Below are positions 54,227 to 63,029 of a DNA stretch of 64,000 bases, one piece after another (positions within the stretch are counted from its first letter, which is position 1; every line of letters starts with the position of its first letter). Made by a program: the position numbers and the translations under genes. A model generated the notes under the pieces. The model was not told where the DNA came from, did not search any database, and saw only the letters and a program-made list of their open reading frames with translations. This DNA is from Flavobacterium endophyticum (GTDB taxonomy: Bacteria; Bacteroidota; Bacteroidia; Flavobacteriales; Flavobacteriaceae), in NCBI RefSeq assembly GCF_003634455.1, contig NZ_RBLC01000001.1:682001-746000 (forward strand), given 5' to 3'.

Positions 54227-55900
54227 ATGAGATACTACATTTTATTGCTCTTTGCTTTTTTTACAATTGCTTCTACAGCCCAAAAGAATAACAAGGCTTA
54301 TAAAATAAGCTACTCCAGATCCTCAAACGGAAAAACAATCGAAAGCCAAGATCCGATTTTGGTTTTTTCTGATTCGAAGGAAACGATTATCACTTCAGAA
54401 AATAATATTACGGGCAAAGCAGATTTTCCATTTGAAGAAACTTTTATTGCTCAAGATTCAAATGCTATAGTCCAGTCCGCACAACTTTCAGCTTCGAAAA
54501 AAATAGTTACGATTGACAGCTTATCTTTAGGAAAACAGACATTTGAAATCAGCAATGAAACAAAGACCATTTTAGGCTACAAATGCAAGAAGGCAAAAAC
54601 AATCGTAAATTCAAACACCATCGAACTATGGTATACCAATGACCTAAACGTAAAAGGCGCCCCATCAGTTTTAGGCCAAAAATTAGGTTTGGTATTAGAG
54701 ATGATTCGCAACAACAATTATGTGATTACGGCTACCGAAATCGAAAAGATCAAAGCGATCCCTGCCAATTTATCGCCTTTAAAAACAAAATTTACGGCTA
54801 TTGACTTGCTAACGTTTAGAGACTTGTTATGGAAAAGCCGATTTACGACTATTCCTGTTTTTGAAAACGAGGTTATCAATTTTTCGCAAGAGTCAAAATC
54901 AAACGACAGTATTTTTCGATTTGCGAATGGAACCATCATCCTAAAGAAAATAAAATTCCCCGAAATCACACCTGGAAGCCAAGTATTTGTTGACCTGAAA
55001 GAACAATCTAATGGCGATGCATATGACAGGACAGGTTCGGTTTTTGTAATTCCAGCAAAAGAGAAATTCTCTTTCCTGAACGGATTGCAAGAAGGAGCCA
55101 AAACGCTTCCTATTTATGAAAATGGAAACGGAAAGCAATATCAAGGTGTCGTAAAAACAGATAATTATCTTCCGCTCTTGGAATTGATGCGTTTTTTCAC
55201 GCCTTTCGGTATAAAACAATACGGACACATTCAATTGAAAGACAAAACTTGGCATGAAAGCGTTCCGTATCGTCAAGATATTTCCGAGCTGCAATCAGCG
55301 TTGAGCAATCAAGAAATATATGTTGGTGCTTTTATCGGCAACTACGACAAAGGCGGGCATAAAATAAGCTTGAATATTACAATCCATAGCGAAGAAAAGC
55401 AGAATCCGAAAAACACTTTCTTACTGCCGCTTTTCAACACGACAAATATCATGGAAATGGCAGGCCAAGAATATGCTACGATGTTCAATAACGAGAAAGG
55501 AATCGAAGTCAGCTTTACTTTGGAGAAAGACATAAAAAACGCAAAGCTTCGCTACATTGCGACCGGACATGGCGGCTGGGAAAACGGTGATGAATTTGTC
55601 CCAAAGAAAAACACGATTCTTTTAGATGGCAATGAAGCTTTTAGTTTTGTGCCTTGGCGAATGGATTGTGGTTCTTACCGTCTTTTTAATCCTGCTTCTG
55701 GTAATTTTGGCAACGGATTGTCATCATCAGACTACAGCCGTTCGAATTGGTGCCCAGGAACGGTAACCAATCCTAACTTAATCGACTTAGGGGATTTGAA
55801 AGCAGGAAAGCATACGATTCAGGTGAAAATACCGCAAGGAGAAAATGAAGGCGGAAGCTTTAGTTCTTGGAATGTTTCTGGCGTTTTGATTGGAGAATAA
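54227..55900 (+). CDS. Secreted GLPGLI-like plus peptide-N-glycosidase F-like protein
   Basis: A 557-aa exported protein with signal peptide 1-18. Residues ~20-180 look like a GLPGLI-type domain (Ile-Leu-Gly-Tyr-Lys-Cys-Lys-Lys-Ala, Ile-Glu-Leu-Trp-Tyr-Thr, Leu-Gly-Leu-Val-Leu-Glu). Residues ~220-557 resemble PNGase F: Asp-Ala-Tyr-Asp-Arg-Thr-Gly-Ser-Val-Phe-Val (264-274) matches the catalytic Asp60 loop, giving Asp267. A Gly-His-Gly-Gly-Trp-Glu-Asn-Gly-Asp-Glu segment (448-457) matches the Glu206 region, and Asn-Trp-Cys-Pro-Gly (507-511) is conserved. The Glu118 site looks like Asn372. It may remove N-glycans from host glycoproteins, or may be an inactive binder. No T9SS tail seen. Confidence 0.82.
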   Translation: MRYYILLLFAFFTIASTAQKNNKAYKISYSRSSNGKTIESQDPILVFSDSKETIITSENNITGKADFPFEETFIAQDSNAIVQSAQLSASKKIVTIDSLSLGKQTFEISNETKTILGYKCKKAKTIVNSNTIELWYTNDLNVKGAPSVLGQKLGLVLEMIRNNNYVITATEIEKIKAIPANLSPLKTKFTAIDLLTFRDLLWKSRFTTIPVFENEVINFSQESKSNDSIFRFANGTIILKKIKFPEITPGSQVFVDLKEQSNGDAYDRTGSVFVIPAKEKFSFLNGLQEGAKTLPIYENGNGKQYQGVVKTDNYLPLLELMRFFTPFGIKQYGHIQLKDKTWHESVPYRQDISELQSALSNQEIYVGAFIGNYDKGGHKISLNITIHSEEKQNPKNTFLLPLFNTTNIMEMAGQEYATMFNNEKGIEVSFTLEKDIKNAKLRYIATGHGGWENGDEFVPKKNTILLDGNEAFSFVPWRMDCGSYRLFNPASGNFGNGLSSSDYSRSNWCPGTVTNPNLIDLGDLKAGKHTIQVKIPQGENEGGSFSSWNVSGVLIGE

Positions 55901-55916
55901 TTTAGTTGATATAACT

Positions 55917-55947
55917 AAAAAAGCCTAGCAATGTGCTAGGCTTTTTT
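55917..55947. terminator. Bidirectional intrinsic terminator
   Basis: A 14-bp stem (AAAAAAGCCTAGCA with TGCTAGGCTTTTTT) closes a 3-base loop between the convergent PNGase F-like and cysteine synthase genes. Confidence 0.93.
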
Positions 55948-55962
55948 TATATGATAGGATTG

Positions 55963-57324
55963 TTATTTTATAGAACCAATAATATCGTATTTGGTAATGA
56001 TATGATGTTTGCCATTTCCTAAATCAACCAACACCGCTTGATTGTCTTTGCTGAACAATTTGGAAACTTCTTCGATCGAAGTTCCAGTTTTTACAATCGG
56101 GTAAGGTTTTCCCATGACTTCTTTGATTGGCTTTTCAGCCACATTTTTATCCGAAACATAACTTTGGAACAAATCGGTCTCATCGACAGAACCTACAAAA
56201 CCATTAATATCGATTACTGGAATCTGAGAAATTTTATACTTGCGCATTCTTTCAATTGCGTGAGAAACCAATTCTTCGGTACGAACAACTACAAGCGGCT
56301 TATCGATATGGTCTTTGATCACATCTTCTGCTTTTGTAATCTCTTCGTCTAAGAATCCCCTTTCGCGCATCCAGTCGTCGTTGAACATCTTGCCTACATA
56401 ACGGCTTCCTGAATCGTGAAAAAGAACAACGACTACGTCTTCTGGTTTGAAATGCTCTTTTAATTGCAACAGTCCTTTTATAGCCGACCCTGCAGAGTTT
56501 CCGACAAATATTCCTTCTTCCAAAGCAATCTTTCTGGTATAAACGGCCGCATCTTTATCGGTTACTTTCGTAAAACCATCAATTAGCGAAAAATCAACAT
56601 TTTTTGGAAGGATATCTTCACCGATTCCCTCAGTGATATACGAATAGATTTCGTTTTCATCAAAGATTCCTGTCTCATGATATTTTTTGAATACTGAACC
56701 GTAGGTATCTACTCCCCAAATCTTGATGTTTGGATTTTTTTCTTTTAAGAATTTTGCAACTCCAGAAATTGTTCCTCCAGTTCCAACACCTACTACAAAA
56801 TGCGTGATCTTGCCTTCGGTTTGTTCCCAAATTTCAGGTCCAGTCTGCTCATAATGTGCTAATGAATTTGACGGGTTGTCGTATTGGTTTACATACCAAG
56901 AGTTTGGAGTTTCTTCTGCCAGCCTTTTCGAAACTGAATAGTAAGAACGTGGATCTGTAGGCTCAACGTCAGTCGGACAAACCACGACTCTTGCGCCAAC
57001 GGCACGAAGAATATCCATCTTTTCTTTTGACTGCTTGTCTGAAATTACGCAAATCAGCTTATATCCTTTTACTATTGCACCTAAAGCCAATCCCATTCCG
57101 GTATTTCCTGAAGTCCCTTCAATGATGGTTCCTCCTGGTTTTAGACGTCCGTCTGCTTCAGCATCTTCTATCATTTTCACGGCCATCCTATCTTTTACAG
57201 AATTGCCAGGATTGAAGGTTTCTACTTTTGCCAAGACCAAAGCATCGACCTCTTTAGTTACCTTGTTTAATTTTACTAGAGGCGTATTTCCAATAGTTTC
57301 TAATATATTATTTGCGTATTTCAT
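55963..57324 (-). CDS. PLP-dependent cystathionine beta-synthase/cysteine synthase with CBS domains
   Basis: A 453-aa type II fold PLP enzyme. Lys44 in Asn-Pro-Gly-Asn-Ser-Val-Lys-Asp-Arg forms the Schiff base; the phosphate-binding Gly-Thr-Ser-Gly-Asn-Thr-Gly is at 70-76, and Gly-Val-Gly-Thr-Gly-Gly-Thr follows near residue 175. Two CBS domains occupy about 330-453 and likely sense a nucleotide or SAM. CBS-like architecture suggests serine plus homocysteine condensation, but a cysteine synthase role is equally possible. Monocistronic; TATCTTTG box at 57350-57357. Confidence 0.92.
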   Translation of the reverse strand: MKYANNILETIGNTPLVKLNKVTKEVDALVLAKVETFNPGNSVKDRMAVKMIEDAEADGRLKPGGTIIEGTSGNTGMGLALGAIVKGYKLICVISDKQSKEKMDILRAVGARVVVCPTDVEPTDPRSYYSVSKRLAEETPNSWYVNQYDNPSNSLAHYEQTGPEIWEQTEGKITHFVVGVGTGGTISGVAKFLKEKNPNIKIWGVDTYGSVFKKYHETGIFDENEIYSYITEGIGEDILPKNVDFSLIDGFTKVTDKDAAVYTRKIALEEGIFVGNSAGSAIKGLLQLKEHFKPEDVVVVLFHDSGSRYVGKMFNDDWMRERGFLDEEITKAEDVIKDHIDKPLVVVRTEELVSHAIERMRKYKISQIPVIDINGFVGSVDETDLFQSYVSDKNVAEKPIKEVMGKPYPIVKTGTSIEEVSKLFSKDNQAVLVDLGNGKHHIITKYDIIGSIK

Positions 57325-57451
57325 TTATAATTCGTGATTATTTAAGTCGCAAAGATAGGAACTACAAAATTAATTACGAATTATGAAGCATAAATTATAC
57401 ATTCCGTAATTTCATTAAATTACAGTTTCGCAATAAATGGCTTGAAAAAAA

Positions 57452-59422
57452 TTATGAGAAGAAGTTCCATACCAATCCAAAACGTACGATAAAGTCACGG
57501 TAAGGATAATTAGGTGCCGAATAGAAATCATTGCCCGTAAAACTAGAGTTGAAATGTTCCGCTTTTAGATAGACTCTTGTCTGGCGGATTTTAGCATTGA
57601 TAAAAAAATCAAATGTTGGAAAGCCACCGATTTCTCTTTGATTTTGTATATAAAAATCGCCAATAACCGGATTATAATCATTTGCATAGAATTTCGAAAA
57701 ATAGCTAAATGTAATTCCGGTCTGCAAAAACAAAGCTTTTTTGAAAAGATGGTCTGAATAGTAAAGCGTATTTCTCGTAACCAACTGTGGAACGTTCAAG
57801 ATATCATCTTCTTGATCTGCTTTTTGGTAAAGAACAGTATTATCAAGTGCCCATTTCCTGAATTTAAACTCTTTAGAAACTTTTAAAGAGACATAGTTAA
57901 TCGTTTTAGAATATTGGCCTGGTTTTACGGTAAGCGTGTCTGCAACGGTACTTTCATTAAAGAAATACAAATGGTTCTTTAAGCTTGAAACCTGCAATGA
58001 AGCGCTTGCCCATTGTGTATTCGCGTTAACTGTCAGGCTGTTTATCTTTTCGTTTTTGAAATTATTAGACCAGTTATAATCTACGTAGCTGCTTTGAAAA
58101 AGATTAAACAAATGGTCTGGCACTTTGCTTAAATTTTGGTATTGGAAATGCACATTGTTTCTGTCATCAAATTTATACGACAGATTGGCGTCAAGAGTAG
58201 ACATTTTTTGGTCGGAAATGGAACTTGAAAACAAGAATCTTCCATTCCAATTGTTCTTCTGATAAGTATATTGGCCGCCGACTACATTAAATTCATCCGA
58301 GAGAAGGTTTTGTACCGTATTTGTAGGATTCACAATGATGCGATTGTAAAAATAATTATACCTGAAATCTTCTATAAAAAACTGGAACTGTCCGAGCGTG
58401 CTGTTCTCATACGTTGCTCCGACTTTATTGTACATACGGTTGTATCTGGTCTTATCGTTTATATTACTAGATCTATAGGATGTTCCAAATCTTGATAACC
58501 TAATAGTCCCTTGTGCAGGAGTAGTTATCGTAGTAATAATTGTCGGCTGAGTATATTCGAAAAATTTATTTTCGTAATTAAACTGATGATTTATGTAAAG
58601 ATTGTTTCCTCCTTTTTCTTTATTAATCCTAAAATAATGATCTAAAAAATAGCGGTTCCCTTTTAGGATCGAAGTAGCATCAAGCGAATATACATCCAAT
58701 CTGGCTCTATCGTCAAACTCACTATCGCCTCCTTCAAAATCTTCCAAACTTACGATTCCGCCATTTTCGCCATTAGTCAAATCCTGACCCGTAAAATGGG
58801 CTTTCAAGAAATACCGTTCGTTTGAAGTATTATAGCTTGTCATGAATTTAAAATTCCCATTACTCGAAAGCTGATTTACGTACTTTCCGAGCGAACGAAG
58901 TCCACGATAGCCTATTGAAAAATTTAATCTTTCGGAAGTATTCAGCGTAATAAAAGCATCAATCATCTGGCCTTGTTCCATAACCGTCTTGAAATATAAT
59001 TCAGTCATCGGAGTGGCAACGTTATAGTATTTTATGTCATCGACTTCCAAGTAATTGAAATGTTTTCCAGCAAAACCAAAACTTGGATAGGCAGTACTTT
59101 TATTAAGTCCGTATTGAAGCGTATTGAATGTCTGTCCTTCATTTGAAAAAGGAAGCAACCCAAAATTATCTTTTCTCAGATAATTAAACTTATATTCTTT
59201 TTGAATGGTCAGCGATGTATCTACATACGTAGTATCATGTTGCAAGGTGATTATCTTATACAGATCAATCGTAGCAATCGAGTCATTTTTAGACGGTTCG
59301 GCTAATTTAGATTTTTTGGTCTTATTTGCAACAGCGACATTTTCTTTTGTCGGCAAATCTTTCTCTTGTGCAAGCGCAAACAGAGGTAATAAAAATATCG
59401 CTACATAAAAAAACTTTGCCAT
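57452..59422 (-). CDS. Putative outer-membrane porin (Putative_porin family)
   Basis: A 656-aa exported protein with signal peptide 1-18. The body is a long series of alternating polar/hydrophobic beta strands with many aromatic residues, ending in Phe-Gly-Leu-Val-Trp-Asn-Phe-Phe-Ser, a typical outer-membrane barrel end. Motifs and length match the Bacteroidota family named Putative_porin. It probably forms an outer-membrane channel; the substrate is unknown. A TATCTTTG -7-like box is at 59440-59447. Confidence 0.85.
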   Translation of the reverse strand: MAKFFYVAIFLLPLFALAQEKDLPTKENVAVANKTKKSKLAEPSKNDSIATIDLYKIITLQHDTTYVDTSLTIQKEYKFNYLRKDNFGLLPFSNEGQTFNTLQYGLNKSTAYPSFGFAGKHFNYLEVDDIKYYNVATPMTELYFKTVMEQGQMIDAFITLNTSERLNFSIGYRGLRSLGKYVNQLSSNGNFKFMTSYNTSNERYFLKAHFTGQDLTNGENGGIVSLEDFEGGDSEFDDRARLDVYSLDATSILKGNRYFLDHYFRINKEKGGNNLYINHQFNYENKFFEYTQPTIITTITTPAQGTIRLSRFGTSYRSSNINDKTRYNRMYNKVGATYENSTLGQFQFFIEDFRYNYFYNRIIVNPTNTVQNLLSDEFNVVGGQYTYQKNNWNGRFLFSSSISDQKMSTLDANLSYKFDDRNNVHFQYQNLSKVPDHLFNLFQSSYVDYNWSNNFKNEKINSLTVNANTQWASASLQVSSLKNHLYFFNESTVADTLTVKPGQYSKTINYVSLKVSKEFKFRKWALDNTVLYQKADQEDDILNVPQLVTRNTLYYSDHLFKKALFLQTGITFSYFSKFYANDYNPVIGDFYIQNQREIGGFPTFDFFINAKIRQTRVYLKAEHFNSSFTGNDFYSAPNYPYRDFIVRFGLVWNFFS

Positions 59423-59476
59423 CTAAAAAACAATTTGAGCAAAGATACTTTTTTTAAGTAAAATAAAAACATAAAA

Positions 59477-59500
59477 AAACCCGCTTTAAAAGCGGGCTTT
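59477..59500 (-). terminator. Intrinsic terminator of the S8 peptidase gene
   Basis: CCCGCTTT (59480-59487) pairs with AAAGCGGG (59489-59496), with a T-run on the transcribed strand, about 17 bases after the peptidase stop. Confidence 0.85.
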
Positions 59501-59516
59501 AGAACATCATATAGAA

Positions 59517-61373
59517 TTATTGTTTGATGAATTTTCTTGTAACAGTTTTATCTTGGCTAGAGAACTTAGCAAAATAAACTCCTGATTGAAGATTAGAAAC
59601 ATTAACAGAATTCGATGAAAAGTCTTTACTTGAAATAACTAATTTTCCTGTAATATCAAAAATAGAGATATCCGACAACACAATATCATTAGCTATTGAG
59701 AAATTAAGATTGTTTGCAACAGGATTCGGATATACAACGATAGAATTATCAGCAATAAAATTATCTCTGTTTAAAGTCAACCCATTATCACTATTTGCAA
59801 TCAATGCAAATTCTTGCGAACCATTTACTAAAGTTCCTTTGTGAGTAACTTGAATCGTATAAGTTCCAGGTTGCGCTACATCGATTTCAACTTTTTCCAC
59901 ATTGTCAACTTCGTTATCTGAGTTGCGAGTAGCACCAGAGAATTGATCATCTGGATTCATTTTCCATGGATAGTAAGTAGTACCGTCTTTTAATATTTTC
60001 AAATCTAGATTATTTCTAAGTCTTGGAACTCTATTATTTAAGGTACCTGCAGTATTTAATGCTCCAACAGGATCTGTCCAACAAATTGTAACTTGTAATT
60101 TTTGCGGACCGCTTATGCTAATATTCTTAGTAAAAGTCTGTGCATTTGCCAAAGTATTTTCTTCTAAGATTGTTGTCGTACCTTTACCAGAAATAATTCT
60201 AGCTGCTGCTTCAGCATTCGCTAATCCCCATCCAAATTCATAATCAGGACCTGGATTTGCACCTGCCTCACTCGCAGAATGGCAAATTAAACCCCTAACA
60301 GTTGCCGCTTTCATGTAAGCTGCATTAATGTTGTTATAGTGTTTTTGTAAAAGCACAACCATCCCTGTAATTGCAGGAGCTGCCATAGAAGTCCCGTTTA
60401 AATCCCCATAAGCCGTATCAGAGCTACTCACTGATGACGATACAGCAACACCTTTAGCAGCAATATCTGGCTTAATACGGCCATCATCTGTAGGGCCATA
60501 ATTACTGAAATCACTCATCACAACACTTCCAGCCCCTGTATAATTTAATACTTCATTTACAGCCGCAACAGTAATTCCGTTTTTTGAAGTTCCAGTTCCA
60601 GATAATAAATCATATCCTCCATTCTGAACAACGTGAGCAAAAGACTGATCTCTATCATTACCGGCAGCAATAACAATCTGATAGTAAGGATAAGCATTAG
60701 CTAACATATCAATTTCTCTTGAAGAAGTATCATATTGTCCAAAAAGCCAAACGGGTAATGAGGCAGAAGCATATCCATAGGAATGATTAGAAACCAAGAA
60801 ACCTTGGCTACCAAAACTAACCATTTCATCATAATCATTATCCCAATCATGAGTAAGTGCTTGAGCTTGATAGGCAATACCTCTACGTGCTCCTAATCCC
60901 GCTCCTCTTGCTATAATTGTTCCAGTAACGTGAGTCGCATGCAAGCTTAATGCAGTTGCAGCATCGTTTAATAGTACTCGGCCTGTTTGAAATTCGGTAT
61001 GTGTATTTCTAACTTTACCGCCATCCCAAACACCAGCAGTCATACCAGAACCAGTAACATTAAGACCCAATGATCCTCCTGGATATAGTGTATTCGTTTT
61101 TATGGTCTGAGAAGAACCTGCATTGGAAGTAGTAAAGAATATTGGAATGCCATTAAAAATTCGTTGCAAAGAATGTGTTTCACTTTCGACAAATAGATTT
61201 TTTGCCTTATAGTCATCAATCAGTTTCTTTTGCTCTAAGCTACGTGCTTTTGAATATTCTTTCAGTTGTTCCACTTCTTTCTTGTCGTAAGAAGTTATAA
61301 TCTTCTGCCTTTCTTCTGCATTTTGAGAAAAAACATAGACAGGCATTAATAAAAATAGTAGTAATCCCTTCAT
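59517..61373 (-). CDS. T9SS-secreted subtilisin-like (S8) serine peptidase
   Basis: A 618-aa secreted protease. Signal peptide 1-16; a short propeptide-like region follows to about 90. The catalytic triad is Asp117 (Trp-Asp-Gly-Gly), His148 (His-Ala-Thr-His-Val-Thr-Gly) and Ser329 (Gly-Thr-Ser-Met-Ala-Ala-Pro), with oxyanion Asn239. A jelly-roll P-like domain spans about 395-535. The last ~75 residues are a type A tail starting at Val-Val-Tyr-Pro-Asn-Pro-Val-Ala and ending in Lys-Phe-Ile-Lys-Gln, so export to the surface through the type IX system is expected. A TACATTTG box lies at 61405-61412. Confidence 0.95.
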   Translation of the reverse strand: MKGLLLFLLMPVYVFSQNAEERQKIITSYDKKEVEQLKEYSKARSLEQKKLIDDYKAKNLFVESETHSLQRIFNGIPIFFTTSNAGSSQTIKTNTLYPGGSLGLNVTGSGMTAGVWDGGKVRNTHTEFQTGRVLLNDAATALSLHATHVTGTIIARGAGLGARRGIAYQAQALTHDWDNDYDEMVSFGSQGFLVSNHSYGYASASLPVWLFGQYDTSSREIDMLANAYPYYQIVIAAGNDRDQSFAHVVQNGGYDLLSGTGTSKNGITVAAVNEVLNYTGAGSVVMSDFSNYGPTDDGRIKPDIAAKGVAVSSSVSSSDTAYGDLNGTSMAAPAITGMVVLLQKHYNNINAAYMKAATVRGLICHSASEAGANPGPDYEFGWGLANAEAAARIISGKGTTTILEENTLANAQTFTKNISISGPQKLQVTICWTDPVGALNTAGTLNNRVPRLRNNLDLKILKDGTTYYPWKMNPDDQFSGATRNSDNEVDNVEKVEIDVAQPGTYTIQVTHKGTLVNGSQEFALIANSDNGLTLNRDNFIADNSIVVYPNPVANNLNFSIANDIVLSDISIFDITGKLVISSKDFSSNSVNVSNLQSGVYFAKFSSQDKTVTRKFIKQ

Positions 61374-61436
61374 TTTTAATAGTATTGAATATTTTTAGAT
61401 TTAACAAATGTAAAATAATAACGAAAGCAATAAAAA

Positions 61437-61465
61437 AAAAAGCTGTTAAAAAATAACAGCTTTTT
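61437..61465 (-). terminator. Intrinsic terminator of the SusC-SusD operon
   Basis: AAAAAGCTGTTA (61437-61448) pairs with TAACAGCTTTTT (61454-61465) around a 5-base loop, about 21 bases after the SusD stop. Confidence 0.9.
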
Positions 61466-61485
61466 AAAATTTTAATTACTAAAAA

Positions 61486-63015
61486 CTAGTAATCTGTATT
61501 TTGTTGGATATTTCTATTACCTAACATCTCATCAAGAGGAATAGGCAATGTAAATCTGTGATCAGTAAGAGGCAAACTACAAACAGGAACGTTGTTTTCT
61601 TCGCAATCTCTAAAGTATCTGTCGATTGTTACGTTAGCCAAACCACCTAACCTTTTCAAGTCAATGTAACGGTGACCTTCAAAACAAAGTTCGATACGTC
61701 TTTCTTTTAGGATATCAGCCCAAGCCTCAGTAGCAGAAGCATAATTTGGAAGAGGCTGAACAAGACCTAGATAGTTTCTTCTATCTCTTATTTGTTTCAA
61801 GATAGCAGCTACTGAATTTGTAGCTCCATTTATATTACCAGTTGAAGCTAAAGCCTCAGCTTTGATGAAGTACATTTCAGACAATCTGAAAACTTTCAAA
61901 TCATTTGTTAAATCACCTCCGGCTTTACCAGGATATTTATCAATCAATAAAACGTCTGCTCCTTTATAATTTGCAACAGTTGCAGGATCAGCAGCAATAA
62001 CAGAAGTTGGATCAATATAAGCTCTTCTTCTGATATCTCCTTGCTCAAATGTTCCTAACAAGTTGAAAAGATTTCTTCCCATATCGTGGAAAGGACCTCC
62101 AGACAAGTTCGTTCTATTGAAATAGAATGTACCAGCAATACCACCTTGAGCAGCAGGTCTAGCCAAGCTTAAGATAATCTCACCTTGATTAACGTCTGCA
62201 AACATTTGACGGTATGGGTTAGTAGTAGTCGCAGTGTAGAAGTTACCTGCTACATAAGGAGTAGCAGCAGTCAAATTCAATCCTGAAGTATTGATTACGA
62301 TATCAGCATATTGTGCAGCAAGAGTATAGTTACCTCTGTAAGCATACATTCTAGCTCTGAAAGCGTTCAAGAAATTTTTAGACACAAACTTAAAGCTATT
62401 AGCTCCAGCTTGGTCAACTAAGTTAGCATCAGCATAAGTCAAATCAGATTCGATTAATGCGAAAACTTCACCGTTTGTATTTCTAGGTAACTCTTCAGTT
62501 AATGCAGGAACTCTATCCATCAAGATTACACCCAATGCATTGTCATCTTTGATATTCTCAGAGAAGAAAGAAAGCAATTGGAAGTGACCGAAAGCTCTTA
62601 AAGCTCTTGCTTGAGCAACCATAGAATTATACGCAGCTACTTCATCAGCTTCTGGAGTAATTCTAGCAGCACCTCTTAAAAATCTATTTGTATAGTTAAT
62701 CAAAGTGTAATGTGATAACCACATAGCAGCAGGCTCAGCTGTTGCACTATTCAATGTATATTTATACAAATCAAGATTTTGACCCGCATTTTGAGAACCT
62801 ATACCTAATTCATCTGTAAATACAGCACTGAATGCAATCTCATTAGTAATTGTTGCTCTATTGTAAACTTGGTTAAGATACAACTGCATGTCATCTAGAG
62901 ACTGAAAAGTAACGTTTTCACCGAATTCACCGTCTTGTTCAATACGATAAGCATCCTCGCAAGAAAAAAGCGACAAGCCTATGGCAAACAAAAGTATTAA
63001 TCTTATTTTTTTCAT
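61486..63015 (-). CDS. SusD/RagB family nutrient-binding lipoprotein
   Basis: A 509-aa outer-membrane lipoprotein: lipobox Leu-Phe-Ser-Cys with Cys19. The TPR-rich SusD fold is visible by Ala-Arg-Ala-Leu-Arg-Ala-Phe-Gly-His-Phe near 135-145 and by the C-terminal Lys-Glu-Arg-Arg-Ile-Glu-Leu-Cys-Phe-Glu-Gly-His-Arg-Tyr-Ile-Asp-Leu-Lys-Arg motif. It captures a polymer or oligomer at the surface and hands it to its SusC partner, which lies 14 bp upstream. No adjacent glycanase within the window, so the ligand cannot be named. Confidence 0.95.
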   Translation of the reverse strand: MKKIRLILLFAIGLSLFSCEDAYRIEQDGEFGENVTFQSLDDMQLYLNQVYNRATITNEIAFSAVFTDELGIGSQNAGQNLDLYKYTLNSATAEPAAMWLSHYTLINYTNRFLRGAARITPEADEVAAYNSMVAQARALRAFGHFQLLSFFSENIKDDNALGVILMDRVPALTEELPRNTNGEVFALIESDLTYADANLVDQAGANSFKFVSKNFLNAFRARMYAYRGNYTLAAQYADIVINTSGLNLTAATPYVAGNFYTATTTNPYRQMFADVNQGEIILSLARPAAQGGIAGTFYFNRTNLSGGPFHDMGRNLFNLLGTFEQGDIRRRAYIDPTSVIAADPATVANYKGADVLLIDKYPGKAGGDLTNDLKVFRLSEMYFIKAEALASTGNINGATNSVAAILKQIRDRRNYLGLVQPLPNYASATEAWADILKERRIELCFEGHRYIDLKRLGGLANVTIDRYFRDCEENNVPVCSLPLTDHRFTLPIPLDEMLGNRNIQQNTDY

Positions 63016-63029
63016 AATTATCTTTTTTT

